64,000 nt of DNA from Exiguobacterium sp. KRL4 (lineage in GTDB: Bacteria; Bacillota; Bacilli; Exiguobacteriales; Exiguobacteriaceae), in assembly GCF_001870785.1 (NCBI RefSeq), contig NZ_MOLV01000013.1:1-64000 (forward strand). Direction: 5' to 3'. Numbering within the stretch: the first letter of the stretch is position 1; every line of letters starts with the position of its first letter. The notes beneath the pieces were generated by a model that did not search any database, had not been told where the DNA came from, and saw only the letters and a list, made by a program, of their open reading frames with translations. The position numbers were made by a program, and so were the translations under genes. Positions 49,923-59,175 of the stretch are shown in pieces.

Positions 49923-51233
49923 TCAACGCATGACTGCCCGCTCAAAAGCAGACTGAGTACGGTATTCTTGATCCTGCCAAATCCACCGCTTCGCTGTTCC
50001 TTTAGCCAAGCGATAGGTGTTCTGTTCAAACTGATTACCGGAGCTTGTGTTGAAAAAGTGGGCGACAAACAGATTATCCGGACCCGTCGTAAACGTATTA
50101 TGGTCAACCCGGTTATCGCGGACATCATGCTGGACCAGCAGTTGTCCCCCTTCGAGCCCTTTTGTATCATTGCCGATGACTTGATTACGTGTAATCCGAA
50201 CCTGCTTCGTTCCACCACGCTTTTTATCGTATCCGCCGATTGAAACACCGGTAAACCGGTTTTGTTGGATCAGATTGCCCTGGACCGTGATGTCTTCTGC
50301 ATACTTCCCCGCATGCTCACTCGTCACCTCGATGCCGATATCATTCCGCTCGACGGTATTATTTTCGATTGTCAGCTGTTTGCCGCCGTCGACATAAATG
50401 CCGGCTGCATTGTACTCCTTGCCGTAGACCGGATTGCCGTAACTTGAACTGTCGGAGACATGATTCCCGGAAATCGTTCCGTTCCGTGCATAGTCCTCCG
50501 CCGGATTCGTTGCGACCCCTTCATATCCAATTAAGTCGATGCCGATGTTATCGTTGCGTCGGACAGTGTTGTCCGTGACGGAAAAACCGTTGATGTTACC
50601 GTTCAGAACCAGGGCTTCGCTGGCCCCAAGCCGGTTATCTTCGACCCGGTTACCCCGGACAGTGATCTGCTTCAAACGACCGGTTCCATAGATTGCAATC
50701 CCGTGGACATTGCCGTCTTTCGCGTTCGTTTGAATTCGCCGGACCTGATTGTCGATCAATTGAATGTTCCGCCCCGTGCCGGTGACAAACATCCCGATCG
50801 GAGTCTCATTGGTTCGTGTTGTTTCGATGTCTGCGACCACCAGTCCTTGAATCGTCACGTACTGTCGATTTTCGATACGGACGAGTGCTGTGTCCCCGTC
50901 TTTCTGCTTCAGCGTCTTCCCACTTAACACCACTTTCTCTTTTTGATAGTTCCGGAAGACGACCGGTGCTTGTTTCGTCCCGCTGTACTTGACGGTTAAC
51001 GCTTCCGGATATGTTCCTTTACGCAGATAGACCGTTGTTCCGGCTTTCGCCAGCTGACTGGCCCGTTTCAGCGTTTTCAGCGGTTGCTTAAGCGAACCGG
51101 AATTCGTATCCTTGCCGTTCGGAGCGACATACAGAAATTTTTTGGCAGCTGACGACTCCGCCGGTTCTTGATTCCAAGTCGCCGAACAGCCAAACAGTCC
51201 GAGCGACAGTAAGAGAATAAAGCGTTTTTTCAT
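49923..51233 (-). CDS. right-handed beta-helix lipoprotein (DUF1565/polysaccharide-lyase-like)
   Basis: A 436-residue lipoprotein: signal peptide with lipobox LFGC (Cys16), then YVAPNGKDTNSGSLKQPLKTLKRASQLAKAGTTVYLRKGTYPE, the entry module of pectate-lyase-type beta-helices. Many parallel beta-helix coils follow (ITVRGNRVEDNRLGASEA, FSVTDNTVRRNDNIGIDLIGYEG, LTIENNTVERNDIGIEVTSEHAG). The substrate would be a polysaccharide, and it may bind or cleave it at the cell surface. ATG at 51233 follows GGAAGGATGGG. Divergent from a broken lipoprotein gene 93 bases away. Confidence 0.88.
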   Translation of the reverse strand: MKKRFILLLSLGLFGCSATWNQEPAESSAAKKFLYVAPNGKDTNSGSLKQPLKTLKRASQLAKAGTTVYLRKGTYPEALTVKYSGTKQAPVVFRNYQKEKVVLSGKTLKQKDGDTALVRIENRQYVTIQGLVVADIETTRTNETPIGMFVTGTGRNIQLIDNQVRRIQTNAKDGNVHGIAIYGTGRLKQITVRGNRVEDNRLGASEALVLNGNINGFSVTDNTVRRNDNIGIDLIGYEGVATNPAEDYARNGTISGNHVSDSSSYGNPVYGKEYNAAGIYVDGGKQLTIENNTVERNDIGIEVTSEHAGKYAEDITVQGNLIQQNRFTGVSIGGYDKKRGGTKQVRITRNQVIGNDTKGLEGGQLLVQHDVRDNRVDHNTFTTGPDNLFVAHFFNTSSGNQFEQNTYRLAKGTAKRWIWQDQEYRTQSAFERAVMR

Positions 51234-51326
51234 GTAACCCATCCTTCCTGCGATGCCTAATCCGATTGTAAATATCATCCATTCCCTTTACACTTAATGT
51301 ACTTACATAAAAAGGGCGTGACGTGG

Positions 51327-51928
51327 ATGTTGAAACCAATGCTTGTCTGTTCACTATCGGCACTTTTACTTGCCGGTTGCAGTACTGAAGAAGCCGTGCC
51401 GAAAAAAGTCGTCAAACCAACGGAACTGCCGTTGACACTCAAATTGGATGAGTCCAAGAAACCATCGAATTCACTTAAAAACGAAGTGATCTATGCCATG
51501 ACCGGTCAAACCGACAAACCCCTTTATCTGACCGGAACTGAATATCTCGCATCCGGCAAGCAGAAAATCTGGTTTTCCGAGACCATCCACCCCGGGACAT
51601 ATGACGGAAAGAACTGAAACTCAGTCAACAGTTCGACAGCACAAAAGGCTATCGGTCCTACACCTATGAGTTGGATGGTACGATGCATGACTGGTCCGAA
51701 GAATCGAATACTTTTAAAGGAGTCATGATAAGCGACGTCGAATTCCGTGACAAGTCATTTCGTCCGTCTGCATATGAACTGTTGATGTTTGAAAAATCGA
51801 CCGTTCAAGAGACCATGAAAGAAAAATCAATGGATACCATCCATTCTCCAAAAGACATTCGATTGAACAAAGGTGAAAGTGCGTTCACGATAACGTTATC
51901 GGTGAAGAAAGTCGACGACACACTATGA
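51327..51928 (+). pseudogene. small lipoprotein broken by a one-base frameshift in an A-run
   Basis: The first frame from ATG 51327 has a lipoprotein signal (LLLAGC) and reads to YDGKN and TGA at 51615. The continuation lies in the -1 frame: KELKLSQQFDSTKGYRSYTYELDGTMHDW and on to 51928 with no stop. Inserting one A in GGAAAGAA (near 51608) joins DGK to ELKLSQQ and gives about 200 codons, so a deletion in a short A-run is the likely lesion. A sequencing error is possible. Function unknown. Confidence 0.78.
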
Positions 51929-51972
51929 AAACAGACCTGTCTCTTCATAAAAAGAGGCAGGTCTGTTTCGTT
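51928..51972. terminator. bidirectional intrinsic terminator
   Basis: AAACAGACCTG(T)CTCTT / AAGAG(G)CAGGTCTGTTT with a 7-base loop; serves both the broken lipoprotein and the convergent DinB-like gene. Confidence 0.85.
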
Positions 51973-52475
51973 CAGTGCCGCTGATGCGGCAAGGGAATCG
52001 TTAACGGTTTGAATTCAGGTCCGAGTAACACTTTCATCAAAAAGATCAGCTGTCCGGTGTGATAGGCATAATGCGCGAGCTGCCGTTCAATCGCGTCGAC
52101 GACGAGATGCGGTTCACCGCGGATCAAAACGGTCCGTTCCAGATCGTCCGGTGTCAAGGAAGCAAGCGTTGATTCGACGAGTTGCCAGCCGTCGTTCCAC
52201 AGTGTCAGCAAGGTCTCTTTGTCATGTCCCTGGTCGACAAACTCGGCGTCCCGGTTACGATCCGGCTTTTCCCCGTCTGTCGTTAAAAAATCTGTCCAGC
52301 GTGACGTCATATTGTTCGTCATATGCTGGATCAACAACGCAACGCTGTTTGTGTCCGGTGCCAGCGTCTGATGGAACTGTTCCTCGTTCAGCCAACCGAG
52401 TGCCTGCTCCGCCGGTTCACGGACTGCCCGGAACCGTGCTTGAGTTGCTGTCAAATACACCTCTTCAAAAGCCAT
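51972..52475 (-). CDS. DinB-like (DUF1572) protein
   Basis: A 167-residue four-helix-bundle protein: SVALLIQHMTNNMTSRWTDFL supplies the first metal His, and LAHYAYHTGQLIFLMK the last two. DUF1572/DinB proteins bind zinc or nickel and many act as thiol-dependent transferases (bacillithiol type). Ends in HQRH. GGGAGG precedes the start. Confidence 0.9.
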   Translation of the reverse strand: MAFEEVYLTATQARFRAVREPAEQALGWLNEEQFHQTLAPDTNSVALLIQHMTNNMTSRWTDFLTTDGEKPDRNRDAEFVDQGHDKETLLTLWNDGWQLVESTLASLTPDDLERTVLIRGEPHLVVDAIERQLAHYAYHTGQLIFLMKVLLGPEFKPLTIPLPHQRH

Positions 52476-52495
52476 TTCATTTCCTCCCTTTACTG

Positions 52496-53674
52496 TTAAT
52501 CCATCACAAAGTCCACGCCATTTGCTCCACTGACCGGTATCGTCCGTAACGTCTTCAAGTCATCGTCTGTGACAATCAATCGGCCTTTTCCGGAAAATGA
52601 CGTTTTACTTTCAGTGAAATACGACGTCTTCTTATACGGATTCCGGTACAAATAGCGGTAGTAGTTGCCCTCCTTCCAAAAATCCGGTTGAACCGGTTCA
52701 ACCTGGAACGCTTGTCCCAAAGTCCACTTGACGAGTTGTTGATCGGTATCATTTTCACCAGTACGAATGATTTGATAGCCCGTCTGTTTGTTGATCATCC
52801 GCATCGGTGCAGTCGACGAGTAACTAGCACCATCTAAAATCGGAAACGACTTTTGCTGCATCGTTCCATCCGTCTTAAGATGAATCATCACGCCGTCGGT
52901 CGTTGCGAAATACGCTGTGTCTTTTTCGCCGTACAAAGCAGTATAGGCATACGGTTCGACCGCTTTTCGAATGACACGTGATTTCCCGGTCTCCTGGTCG
53001 AGCAGGACCATCCCGGCTGGGCCTTCTTTGTCATTCTCGGTACCATTGTTGGCGTAAGCAATCGTCTGGTCCAGTTCAAGGATCGGTGAATCAAAGACCG
53101 GCATCAGCCGGTCTTCAATCGGATAACGTTTGTCTGTCCGAACGTTGATTAACTGAATTTTTCCCTCCGGCTTCGAGGCATTCGATTCCAGCCAGACATC
53201 TTTCCCGTAATGGGCAACGGATGTGATCGCTGTATTCGGCACCTGATGTTTTGTAAACGTGCCCCGTTTTAAATCGTACGTAAAAAAGTGATCGGCTTCG
53301 ATGCCTTCCGGATGATGCGCATAAATGTGCCGCGGGTCCGTTCCTTTTTGTGACAGCATCATCAAATAGAAATCCGGATCAGTAATCGCTTCCGTTTTCA
53401 GCTCTTTACCCGTTTTCGACAGTGTCGTCATCAATCCTGGTGCTTGCGGATCATCCTGTGTTTCTTTATGACGGTTAATATCGCTCCCATACAGCAGGAT
53501 GACCTGACCGTCTTTCGGCTTAAACGTCATCGTCGTGAGATCCTTCGAAATGACCGGATAGGAAACGGCTTTTGGTTCCTCCGGACGCAATCCGAGATAT
53601 AAAGCACCTGCACTGACAAGAACGACAAGGCCCGCCGATCCGTACAGCATTCGTTTTTTCCATGATTGAAGCAT
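52496..53674 (-). CDS. membrane-anchored extracytoplasmic protein of unknown function
   Basis: A 392-residue protein with a single N-terminal helix (about 9-30) after a basic start, and a large external beta-rich domain of propeller-like repeats (VILLYGSDINRH, MVLLDQETGKSRVIRKAVEPYAYTALYGEKDTAYFATTDGVMI). Its overall plan (anchor plus repeated strands) is like the lipoproteins at 36144 and 42311, but it has no lipobox cysteine. Start ATG at 53674 with GAGTG upstream; GTG at 53683 is an alternative. Confidence 0.7.
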   Translation of the reverse strand: MLQSWKKRMLYGSAGLVVLVSAGALYLGLRPEEPKAVSYPVISKDLTTMTFKPKDGQVILLYGSDINRHKETQDDPQAPGLMTTLSKTGKELKTEAITDPDFYLMMLSQKGTDPRHIYAHHPEGIEADHFFTYDLKRGTFTKHQVPNTAITSVAHYGKDVWLESNASKPEGKIQLINVRTDKRYPIEDRLMPVFDSPILELDQTIAYANNGTENDKEGPAGMVLLDQETGKSRVIRKAVEPYAYTALYGEKDTAYFATTDGVMIHLKTDGTMQQKSFPILDGASYSSTAPMRMINKQTGYQIIRTGENDTDQQLVKWTLGQAFQVEPVQPDFWKEGNYYRYLYRNPYKKTSYFTESKTSFSGKGRLIVTDDDLKTLRTIPVSGANGVDFVMD

Positions 53675-53782
53675 TTTATTCACTCATTTCATTTGTCGTT
53701 TTCCCCTTCCATTGTACCGCTTTTTTTGTAAAAAAATTCTTTTAAAACGGATTTATTTAACCAATTGAACTGTTTTTCCATA

Positions 53783-53812
53783 TAGAAAGACACTGCCGGA
53801 TGGACAGTGCCT
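53783..53812 (-). terminator. putative terminator of the SDR operon
   Basis: On the minus strand GGCACTG / CAGTGTC with a 9-base loop followed by TTTCT. Short stem. Confidence 0.45.
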
Positions 53813-53826
53813 TCATGTCGTTCCAA

Positions 53827-54570
53827 TTATCTGGCTGTGACGCCACCGTCTACCGGAAGACCGACGCCGGAGATATGGCTTGCTTCATCTGTTGCGAGGA
53901 AAAGAACAGCGTGCGCGACTTCTTCCGCCTGACCAACATGACCAAGCGGAATCACCTGTTCAAAATAGTCTTTATAGGCGGTCATCGACGGGGCACTCAT
54001 CTTCGTCTCAATGTAACCCGGATAGACGGCATTGACCCGAATGTTGTGCTTGCCGTAATCGACAGCCGCCGCCCGTGTCACCGCATCGATTGCGCCTTTT
54101 GATGCCGTATAGCCGCCGGCTCCCGCCATTCCGCTGATGGCAGAAATCGAAGCGATGTTGACAATCGATCCACCCGTTTCCTGCATCAAGTGAATCGCCT
54201 GTTGCATCCCGAGCAGAACACTGTTGACGTTGATGTTAAAAATCCGGGACCAATCGGTTTCATCCTGCTCTAAAAACGGCGTACTTAGTGCAACGCCGGC
54301 ATTGTTGACCAGAACATCCAGTCGATTAAACTCCCGCTTGATCATGTCCGTGACGTCTTGCCAACTTTCGCGGGAAGAAACGTCGTGGTGTAAGGCATAC
54401 GCTTGACCGCCTTCAAGCAGGATCTGTTTGACGACAGCACGGACGGCCTCTTCATTGATGTCGGTCGCGACGACGATGGCGCCTTCACGCGCCGCCATCA
54501 ATGCCGTTGCTTCTCCCATGCCACTCCCGGCACCGGTCACTAATATGATTTTTTCTGCTAATCGATTCAT
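53827..54570 (-). CDS. SDR family oxidoreductase (distal gene)
   Basis: A 247-residue classical SDR: TGAGSGMG 12-19, Asp37 after the second strand (suggesting NAD), NNAG 89-92, catalytic Ser141, Tyr154, Lys158, and a VNAVYPGYIETKM segment. Closest in style to the dead SDR at 8958. It is 22 bases downstream of the second SDR and shares its operon with a MarR regulator. Confidence 0.92.
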   Translation of the reverse strand: MNRLAEKIILVTGAGSGMGEATALMAAREGAIVVATDINEEAVRAVVKQILLEGGQAYALHHDVSSRESWQDVTDMIKREFNRLDVLVNNAGVALSTPFLEQDETDWSRIFNINVNSVLLGMQQAIHLMQETGGSIVNIASISAISGMAGAGGYTASKGAIDAVTRAAAVDYGKHNIRVNAVYPGYIETKMSAPSMTAYKDYFEQVIPLGHVGQAEEVAHAVLFLATDEASHISGVGLPVDGGVTAR

Positions 54571-54592
54571 CCTCTTTCACTCCATTTCTGAA

Positions 54593-55387
54593 TTACTGCT
54601 GCATTGCTAAAAAATCGGGACTGGTCGGATTGCCGATATAATGCCCGCCTTCAATCTGAAGGGTTTGTCCGGTCATGAATTTTGATTCGTCCGACGCGAG
54701 ATAAACGACGGCATGTCCGATGTCATCGGCTTCGCCGTGATACGGAAGGGCATTGTATTTTTCGAAGGTCGCAAGCAGACTTGGAATCATGTTGGCTTTT
54801 GCCGCCGGTGTCAAAATCAGACCGGGAGCAATCGCATTACAGCGAATCAAATCTTTCCCATACTGCGTCGCGATATACTTCGTCAACTGGACGACGGCAG
54901 CTTTTGACGTCCCATAGGGCGAACGGATGCTGTCACCTGCAAAGGCCGACATCGATGCTGTATTGATGATTGATCCGCCACCTGCTTGTTTCATATGCGG
55001 TATGGCATACCTTGCACCAAGCAAGACACTTTTGACATTGACAGTCATCAAACGGTCCCATTCCGCCAAGTCCATCGCGACGACATCTAAGTCCTTCTGA
55101 AGGTTCGTCAGGCCGACGTTATTGAATAATACGTTGAGGCCACCATACGTCTCGACGGTAACATCGATGGCATGTTGAATCGATGCGGCTTCAGACGCGT
55201 CCAGGAAGACGGCACAAGCTTGGTGTCCTTGTTTCCGTAACTTAGCTGCCGCTTCTTCCGCACCATCGACGTTATAATCTGCCACGACGACGGCGGCTCC
55301 TGCTTCGGCGAGCAAAGTCGCGGCCGATAAGCCGATCCCTGACGCACCACCTGTCACTAACGCCACTTTCCCCGCTACTCGATTCAT
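54593..55387 (-). CDS. SDR family oxidoreductase (proximal gene)
   Basis: A 264-residue classical SDR: TGGASGIG 12-19, Asp37 after the second strand (NAD-type), NNVG 89-92, catalytic Ser145, Tyr158, Lys162, and CNAIAPGLILTPAAKANM. Resembles 3-oxoacyl or cyclohexanol-type SDRs. Its ATG overlaps the MarR stop by 4 bases. Two SDRs under one regulator suggest successive oxidations of one alcohol or detoxification of a carbonyl compound. Confidence 0.92.
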   Translation of the reverse strand: MNRVAGKVALVTGGASGIGLSAATLLAEAGAAVVVADYNVDGAEEAAAKLRKQGHQACAVFLDASEAASIQHAIDVTVETYGGLNVLFNNVGLTNLQKDLDVVAMDLAEWDRLMTVNVKSVLLGARYAIPHMKQAGGGSIINTASMSAFAGDSIRSPYGTSKAAVVQLTKYIATQYGKDLIRCNAIAPGLILTPAAKANMIPSLLATFEKYNALPYHGEADDIGHAVVYLASDESKFMTGQTLQIEGGHYIGNPTSPDFLAMQQ

Positions 55388-55833
55388 CGTTTCACTCCAT
55401 TCTCCCGTTTCGCCCGGATATGGGCCAACAGTTTTTCGTTAATGGCTAAATAAAGCCGAATCTCTTCTTCATCCAATACGTCATACAGTTCGAGATACTG
55501 TTGTTTTCCGATTGCCTGGGCTTCACGTAAGACCTGCTCTCCCTGCTCCGTGATTTGGAGCAAAACTTGACGGCGGTCCTGTTCGTTATAGACCCGATCG
55601 ACCAGTTCGAGGTGGATCAGTTTTTTGGCGATGTTCGTCATCGCTCCTCCTGTAAAACCGAGTGTTTCTGCTAATTTCATTTGGTTTTGAGGACCTTTCC
55701 GTTTCAGCTCACCTAACGTCAGAATCGGCGAAATTCCGACATTGTAGGGAAAACGAGCATTCCAATCGATGATTGCTTCATTTGTCACGGCTTCCACTGT
55801 ATGAATCATTTTAAAGAGTTGATCCTGTTCCAT
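55384..55833 (-). CDS. MarR family transcriptional regulator
   Basis: A 149-residue MarR regulator: LKRKGPQNQMKLAETLGFTGGAMTNIAKKLIHLELVDRVYNEQDRRQVLLQITEQGEQVL is the winged helix with the D-x-R wing motif. It heads an operon with two SDR genes and probably represses it. The promoter upstream contains a directly repeated ATTTAAC. Confidence 0.92.
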   Translation of the reverse strand: MEQDQLFKMIHTVEAVTNEAIIDWNARFPYNVGISPILTLGELKRKGPQNQMKLAETLGFTGGAMTNIAKKLIHLELVDRVYNEQDRRQVLLQITEQGEQVLREAQAIGKQQYLELYDVLDEEEIRLYLAINEKLLAHIRAKRENGVKR

Positions 55834-55902
55834 TGTTTATACATCCTTTCCTGGTCATTTGACTCATGAATAATTTTCTGTCCATTCCTTATTACGTTGA
55901 AT

Positions 55903-55931
55903 AATTTAACACTAAACTATTTAACTGTAAA
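55903..55931 (-). promoter_or_regulatory. promoter of the MarR-SDR-SDR operon with repeated site
   Basis: Minus-strand TTTACA (55931-55926), 17 bases, TAAATT (55908-55903). ATTTAAC repeats at 55904-55910 and 55919-55925, one in the -10 and one in the spacer, with a 15-bp period: a candidate MarR site. Confidence 0.5.
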
Positions 55932-55993
55932 CATTTCATGGATTTTTTTTGAGTTGATATTTATTCTGATCCCTTTTTTAGGTACGCTCTCTA

Positions 55994-56019
55994 TAATTTA
56001 TTCAAAATCTAACCGATAA
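55994..56019 (+). promoter_or_regulatory. candidate sigma-D (motility) promoter of the chemoreceptor gene
   Basis: TAAT (55994-55997), 14 bases, ACCGATAA (56012-56019), close to the sigma-D consensus TAAA-N14/15-GCCGATAT, about 40 bases before the start. Confidence 0.5.
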
Positions 56020-56059
56020 CATAGATAAGCAACACGCAGAATATCATCAGGAGGTTTAT

Positions 56060-57805
56060 ATGGACACGACACGGACGCATTCCATCAGAACACGGTTATT
56101 ACTCATCATCAGCTTGATTCTCATTCTTTTCTTTGTTTTCAGCAGTGTGTCCCTTTATCTCAACACGAAACAAACCGCCCTGTCGACGCTCAAGAAAACG
56201 GCGGAACAGGACGCCTTACGGATCGCAAAAACTGTCGATAGCGCCGCCTATCAAACATTCTTAACGAATCCGACGAATGATACGAACTACGATCAATTAC
56301 GTGAATCGCTCGATCAGCTGCGAAAGCAAAACGGATTGCTGTATGCCTATACGGCGACGGTCGAACAGAATCAAGTCAAGCTGTTGGTCGATGGTCTCCC
56401 GGTCGCAGATGCCGCGAAGATCAATGATCCGGCGACTGGTGCTGTCGCGTCCGATATGAAAGACGTCTTACAAGGTAAAACGCACGCGACAGATGTCATC
56501 GATGATCCAAAGTACGGTAAATATATCAGCGTCTATGTTCCATTAAAAAGTTCGACCGGCGACATCATCGGGATTTTGGGTGTCGACATTGCAGCGAAGA
56601 ACGTCGAGAACTTGACGACGGCTATGCTTAAACAAACTTTGCCGTTATTTATCGGACTATTGCTTGGTTTACTTGCCTTGACACTCGGTCTCCTCTACTA
56701 CATACTCGGCCGGAAACTAAAGCCACTTGAGACCCTGCAATCCGTCGCCCGGATGATTGCCGACGGAAAACTTTCGCAAGCCGATCAGACGATGCAACAA
56801 CTGAAGATTCCGGCAAAAGATGAAATCTATACGCTCGCCCGCTCGATTCAACAGATGAACGAAACACTCCGCCTGATGATCGTCGACATCAAACGGACGA
56901 CGGCTCTCGTCACGGACACGAGTCAGGCGATTGATGCTGGGACAACGGAAGTCCTCGATGGTTCAACGCAGATTGCCGAGACGATGTCGGAAATCGCGAC
57001 CGGTACGGAAAGCCAGACGCATACGACTCTCGCCTTGACGGACGAAATGACCGGCTTCTCCTCGCTCGTTCAAAAGACGGCCGACGACAGTCAAGAAATC
57101 GAACAGACGGTTGAGACGATGCGGCTCGTGACCCACGACGGACAATCGCAGATGAAACAATCCGTCACCCGGATGAATACGATTCATACGCACGTCGTCG
57201 AAGCAACGGAGCAGGTCCGCCAACTGAAACAACAGTCCACCGACATCCAAGCGCTCGTGACGATCATCCGGGACATCGCGGCACAAACGAACTTACTGGC
57301 TCTCAATGCCGCCATCGAAGCAGCCCGTGCCGGTGAACAAGGCAAAGGATTTGCCGTCGTCGCGACCGAAGTGAAGAAACTGTCGACCCATGTCGCAAGT
57401 AGCGTTGATCAGATCGCCTCAATTGTTCAGCACATCACCGGGAATTCGACGCAAATGGAAGTCCGGTTCGCCGAGGCGTTACAGGAGACGGTCTCCGGTC
57501 AACAGGAAATTCAAGCGACGGACGGCTCGTTCACCCAAATCGCGGAACAAGTCGGGACAGTCGCGGCGTCTGCTGCCGGAATGCGGCAACAAATGCTTGA
57601 CGTCGCCCGAACCGAAGCCCGGATTCGCAATGCCTTGACGGAAATCGCCGCTGTCGCCGAAGAACATACGGCAGGCAACGAAGAAGTTGCGGCGGCGTCC
57701 GAGCAGATGATTGCGACGATCACCGGACTGCACGTCCTCGTTGAAACGTTAAATGAAACATCGACCTACTTAACGAATCAGACGGAGAAATTCGATCTGA
57801 CGTAA
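56060..57805 (+). CDS. transmembrane methyl-accepting chemotaxis protein
   Basis: A 581-residue chemoreceptor. Helix 1 (about 12-34), an external Cache-like sensor (about 36-190; [39 protein letters not shown]), helix 2 (about 193-216), HAMP (about 217-275) and the signalling coiled coil with tip [33 protein letters not shown] at 405-437. It ends without a C-terminal CheR/CheB tether pentapeptide. CAGGAGG precedes the start. Ligand unknown; the sensor type often binds amino or organic acids. Confidence 0.93.
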   Translation: MDTTRTHSIRTRLLLIISLILILFFVFSSVSLYLNTKQTALSTLKKTAEQDALRIAKTVDSAAYQTFLTNPTNDTNYDQLRESLDQLRKQNGLLYAYTATVEQNQVKLLVDGLPVADAAKINDPATGAVASDMKDVLQGKTHATDVIDDPKYGKYISVYVPLKSSTGDIIGILGVDIAAKNVENLTTAMLKQTLPLFIGLLLGLLALTLGLLYYILGRKLKPLETLQSVARMIADGKLSQADQTMQQLKIPAKDEIYTLARSIQQMNETLRLMIVDIKRTTALVTDTSQAIDAGTTEVLDGSTQIAETMSEIATGTESQTHTTLALTDEMTGFSSLVQKTADDSQEIEQTVETMRLVTHDGQSQMKQSVTRMNTIHTHVVEATEQVRQLKQQSTDIQALVTIIRDIAAQTNLLALNAAIEAARAGEQGKGFAVVATEVKKLSTHVASSVDQIASIVQHITGNSTQMEVRFAEALQETVSGQQEIQATDGSFTQIAEQVGTVAASAAGMRQQMLDVARTEARIRNALTEIAAVAEEHTAGNEEVAAASEQMIATITGLHVLVETLNETSTYLTNQTEKFDLT

Positions 57806-57806
57806 T

Positions 57807-57850
57807 CAACAAGCGTCCGTCTCCCATGAAGGAAACGGACGCTTGTTTTC
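57807..57850 (+). terminator. intrinsic terminator of the chemoreceptor gene
   Basis: ACAAGCGTCCGT-TCC / GGA-ACGGACGCTTGT with one mismatch and TTTTC tail. Nearly the same stem recurs at 58600. Confidence 0.85.
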
Positions 57851-57876
57851 AATGGAATCGTAACTTTAGAACGAAC

Positions 57877-58452
57877 CTACTTTTTCACGGATTCAGATGG
57901 ATATTGCATCGTGCCGTTCGTTTTATTTTTGAGCGCTTCCGGCACGATTGGGGATTGTAATGCCTGCGTCATCTGTTGCACGGAGAGATTGGTTTCGTTC
58001 GCACTTTTAAGTTCGACGGTTCCGTGTGTCGAAAAGGCAGTATGCCACTTTTCCGACTTTAAGTACCGCGTCGCGAACATGTACGGTTGACCTTTTTTCA
58101 ACAGAGCATCTTCGTTGTATAGAACCAGAACACGATGACCGGCTGCATCTTTTTCGAAGCCGCCCAATTGATTGACCGTAATGTCACCGTTTAACGTTCC
58201 CTTCAAGTTTTTCTTCACTTGAACCGCATACTGTGTTTCAGGAAATCCGTCAGGACGTCTGCTGCTCACTTCCGTTATGACTTCACCTATGAATACATTA
58301 TCCGCGGCACCTGCAAGAAGTTGTGGATTCGAAAAATCCGCAATCTCATTCAGTTGACGGTGCACCATTTCAGGAGGCTTTGTCATGTTTATATAGTAGA
58401 AAGTTAAAAAACTTAAGACTACAGCTACAGTCGTGAGTAGACCTTTTTTCAT
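57877..58452 (-). CDS. secreted or membrane-anchored protein of unknown function
   Basis: A 191-residue protein with an N-terminal signal/anchor (about 3-22), then an external domain: DNVFIGEVITEVSSRR ... YAVQVKKNLKGTLNGDITVNQLGG ... YMFATRYLKSEKWHTAFSTHGTVEL. The pattern 'aD-VFIGEV...v.k.lKG...g..i.v.q.GG' recalls small exported domains common in Bacillales. ATG at 58452 has GGGGGA at 9 bases; the ATG three codons earlier is too close to it. Confidence 0.7.
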   Translation of the reverse strand: MKKGLLTTVAVVLSFLTFYYINMTKPPEMVHRQLNEIADFSNPQLLAGAADNVFIGEVITEVSSRRPDGFPETQYAVQVKKNLKGTLNGDITVNQLGGFEKDAAGHRVLVLYNEDALLKKGQPYMFATRYLKSEKWHTAFSTHGTVELKSANETNLSVQQMTQALQSPIVPEALKNKTNGTMQYPSESVKK

Positions 58453-58599
58453 TCTGGACATTCCCCCTGGTTTATTCGCTTCACTTGTTCGAACCGCGTC
58501 TGATGCCGTTCATAACACCAGTATGCCATTTCTATTATTTTACAATGAGGATATCGTTATTTCTACTCCGATTGACGTTATTCTGTTGACTGGAATGTA

Positions 58600-58633
58600 A
58601 AGCGTCCGTTTCCTCGACAGGAGACGGACGCTT
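58600..58633. repeat. terminator-like hairpin repeated from 57807, in a divergent promoter region
   Basis: AAGCGTCCGTTTCCT / AGGAGACGGACGCTT with a 4-base loop. Same stem as the terminator at 57807, but here no gene ends; it lies about 75 bases ahead of the VOC gene at 58707. Confidence 0.7.
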
Positions 58634-58706
58634 GTTTATGATGAAATTTGATCTGATATTGCTAGCGGCTACATACGAACCGCTCCACCTGAAAGGATGA
58701 TTGACG

Positions 58707-59108
58707 ATGAAACAAATCCATCACCTCTGTATCCAGACGACCGACTACAACGCGTCGAAAACGTTTTATGAGCAACTGGGATTCGAACTGGTCCAAGAAT
58801 CCCCTGATTTCCACACCCGTGCTTTTAACAGTTGGTTGAAGCTCGGTGATTTTTACATCGAACTCCAGACGAACAAAGTCGACGAGACCTTGACGCCTTA
58901 TACGAAACATGCGGCAGGTCCCGTCCATTTCGCTTTGTACGTCGACGATTTGCAGGCAGAAGTCGCCCGGCTTGAACAACTCGGCATGCCGTTTTTACCG
59001 AAACACGGCGGCAACATCTATTTTGTCGTCGACGGTCATCTCAGTAAACTGATAGCGCCGGAAGGAACCATCATCGAGCTGCGGGATACATGGACGATTG
59101 AAGGATAA
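58707..59108 (+). CDS. VOC family protein (glyoxalase I-like)
   Basis: A 133-residue vicinal-oxygen-chelate protein: IHHLCIQTTDYNASKTFYEQLGFEL, WLKLGDFYIELQT, VHFALYVDDLQAEVARLEQLG and LIAPEGTIIELRDTW. The four usual metal ligands (His5 region, Glu in YIEL, His in VHFA, Glu in IIELR) are all present, as in glyoxalase I. ATG at 58707 follows AAAGGATG. Single gene. Confidence 0.88.
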   Translation: MKQIHHLCIQTTDYNASKTFYEQLGFELVQESPDFHTRAFNSWLKLGDFYIELQTNKVDETLTPYTKHAAGPVHFALYVDDLQAEVARLEQLGMPFLPKHGGNIYFVVDGHLSKLIAPEGTIIELRDTWTIEG

Positions 59109-59113
59109 TCAAA

Positions 59114-59156
59114 CAAACGCTTATGCCTGGTATGTTTAAGGCATAAGCGTTTTTCC
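59114..59156 (+). terminator. intrinsic terminator
   Basis: AACGCTTATGCC / GGCATAAGCGTT, 12-bp perfect stem with a 12-base loop and five Ts. Confidence 0.92.
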
Positions 59157-59175
59157 GTTACAACAGAATATCCTA

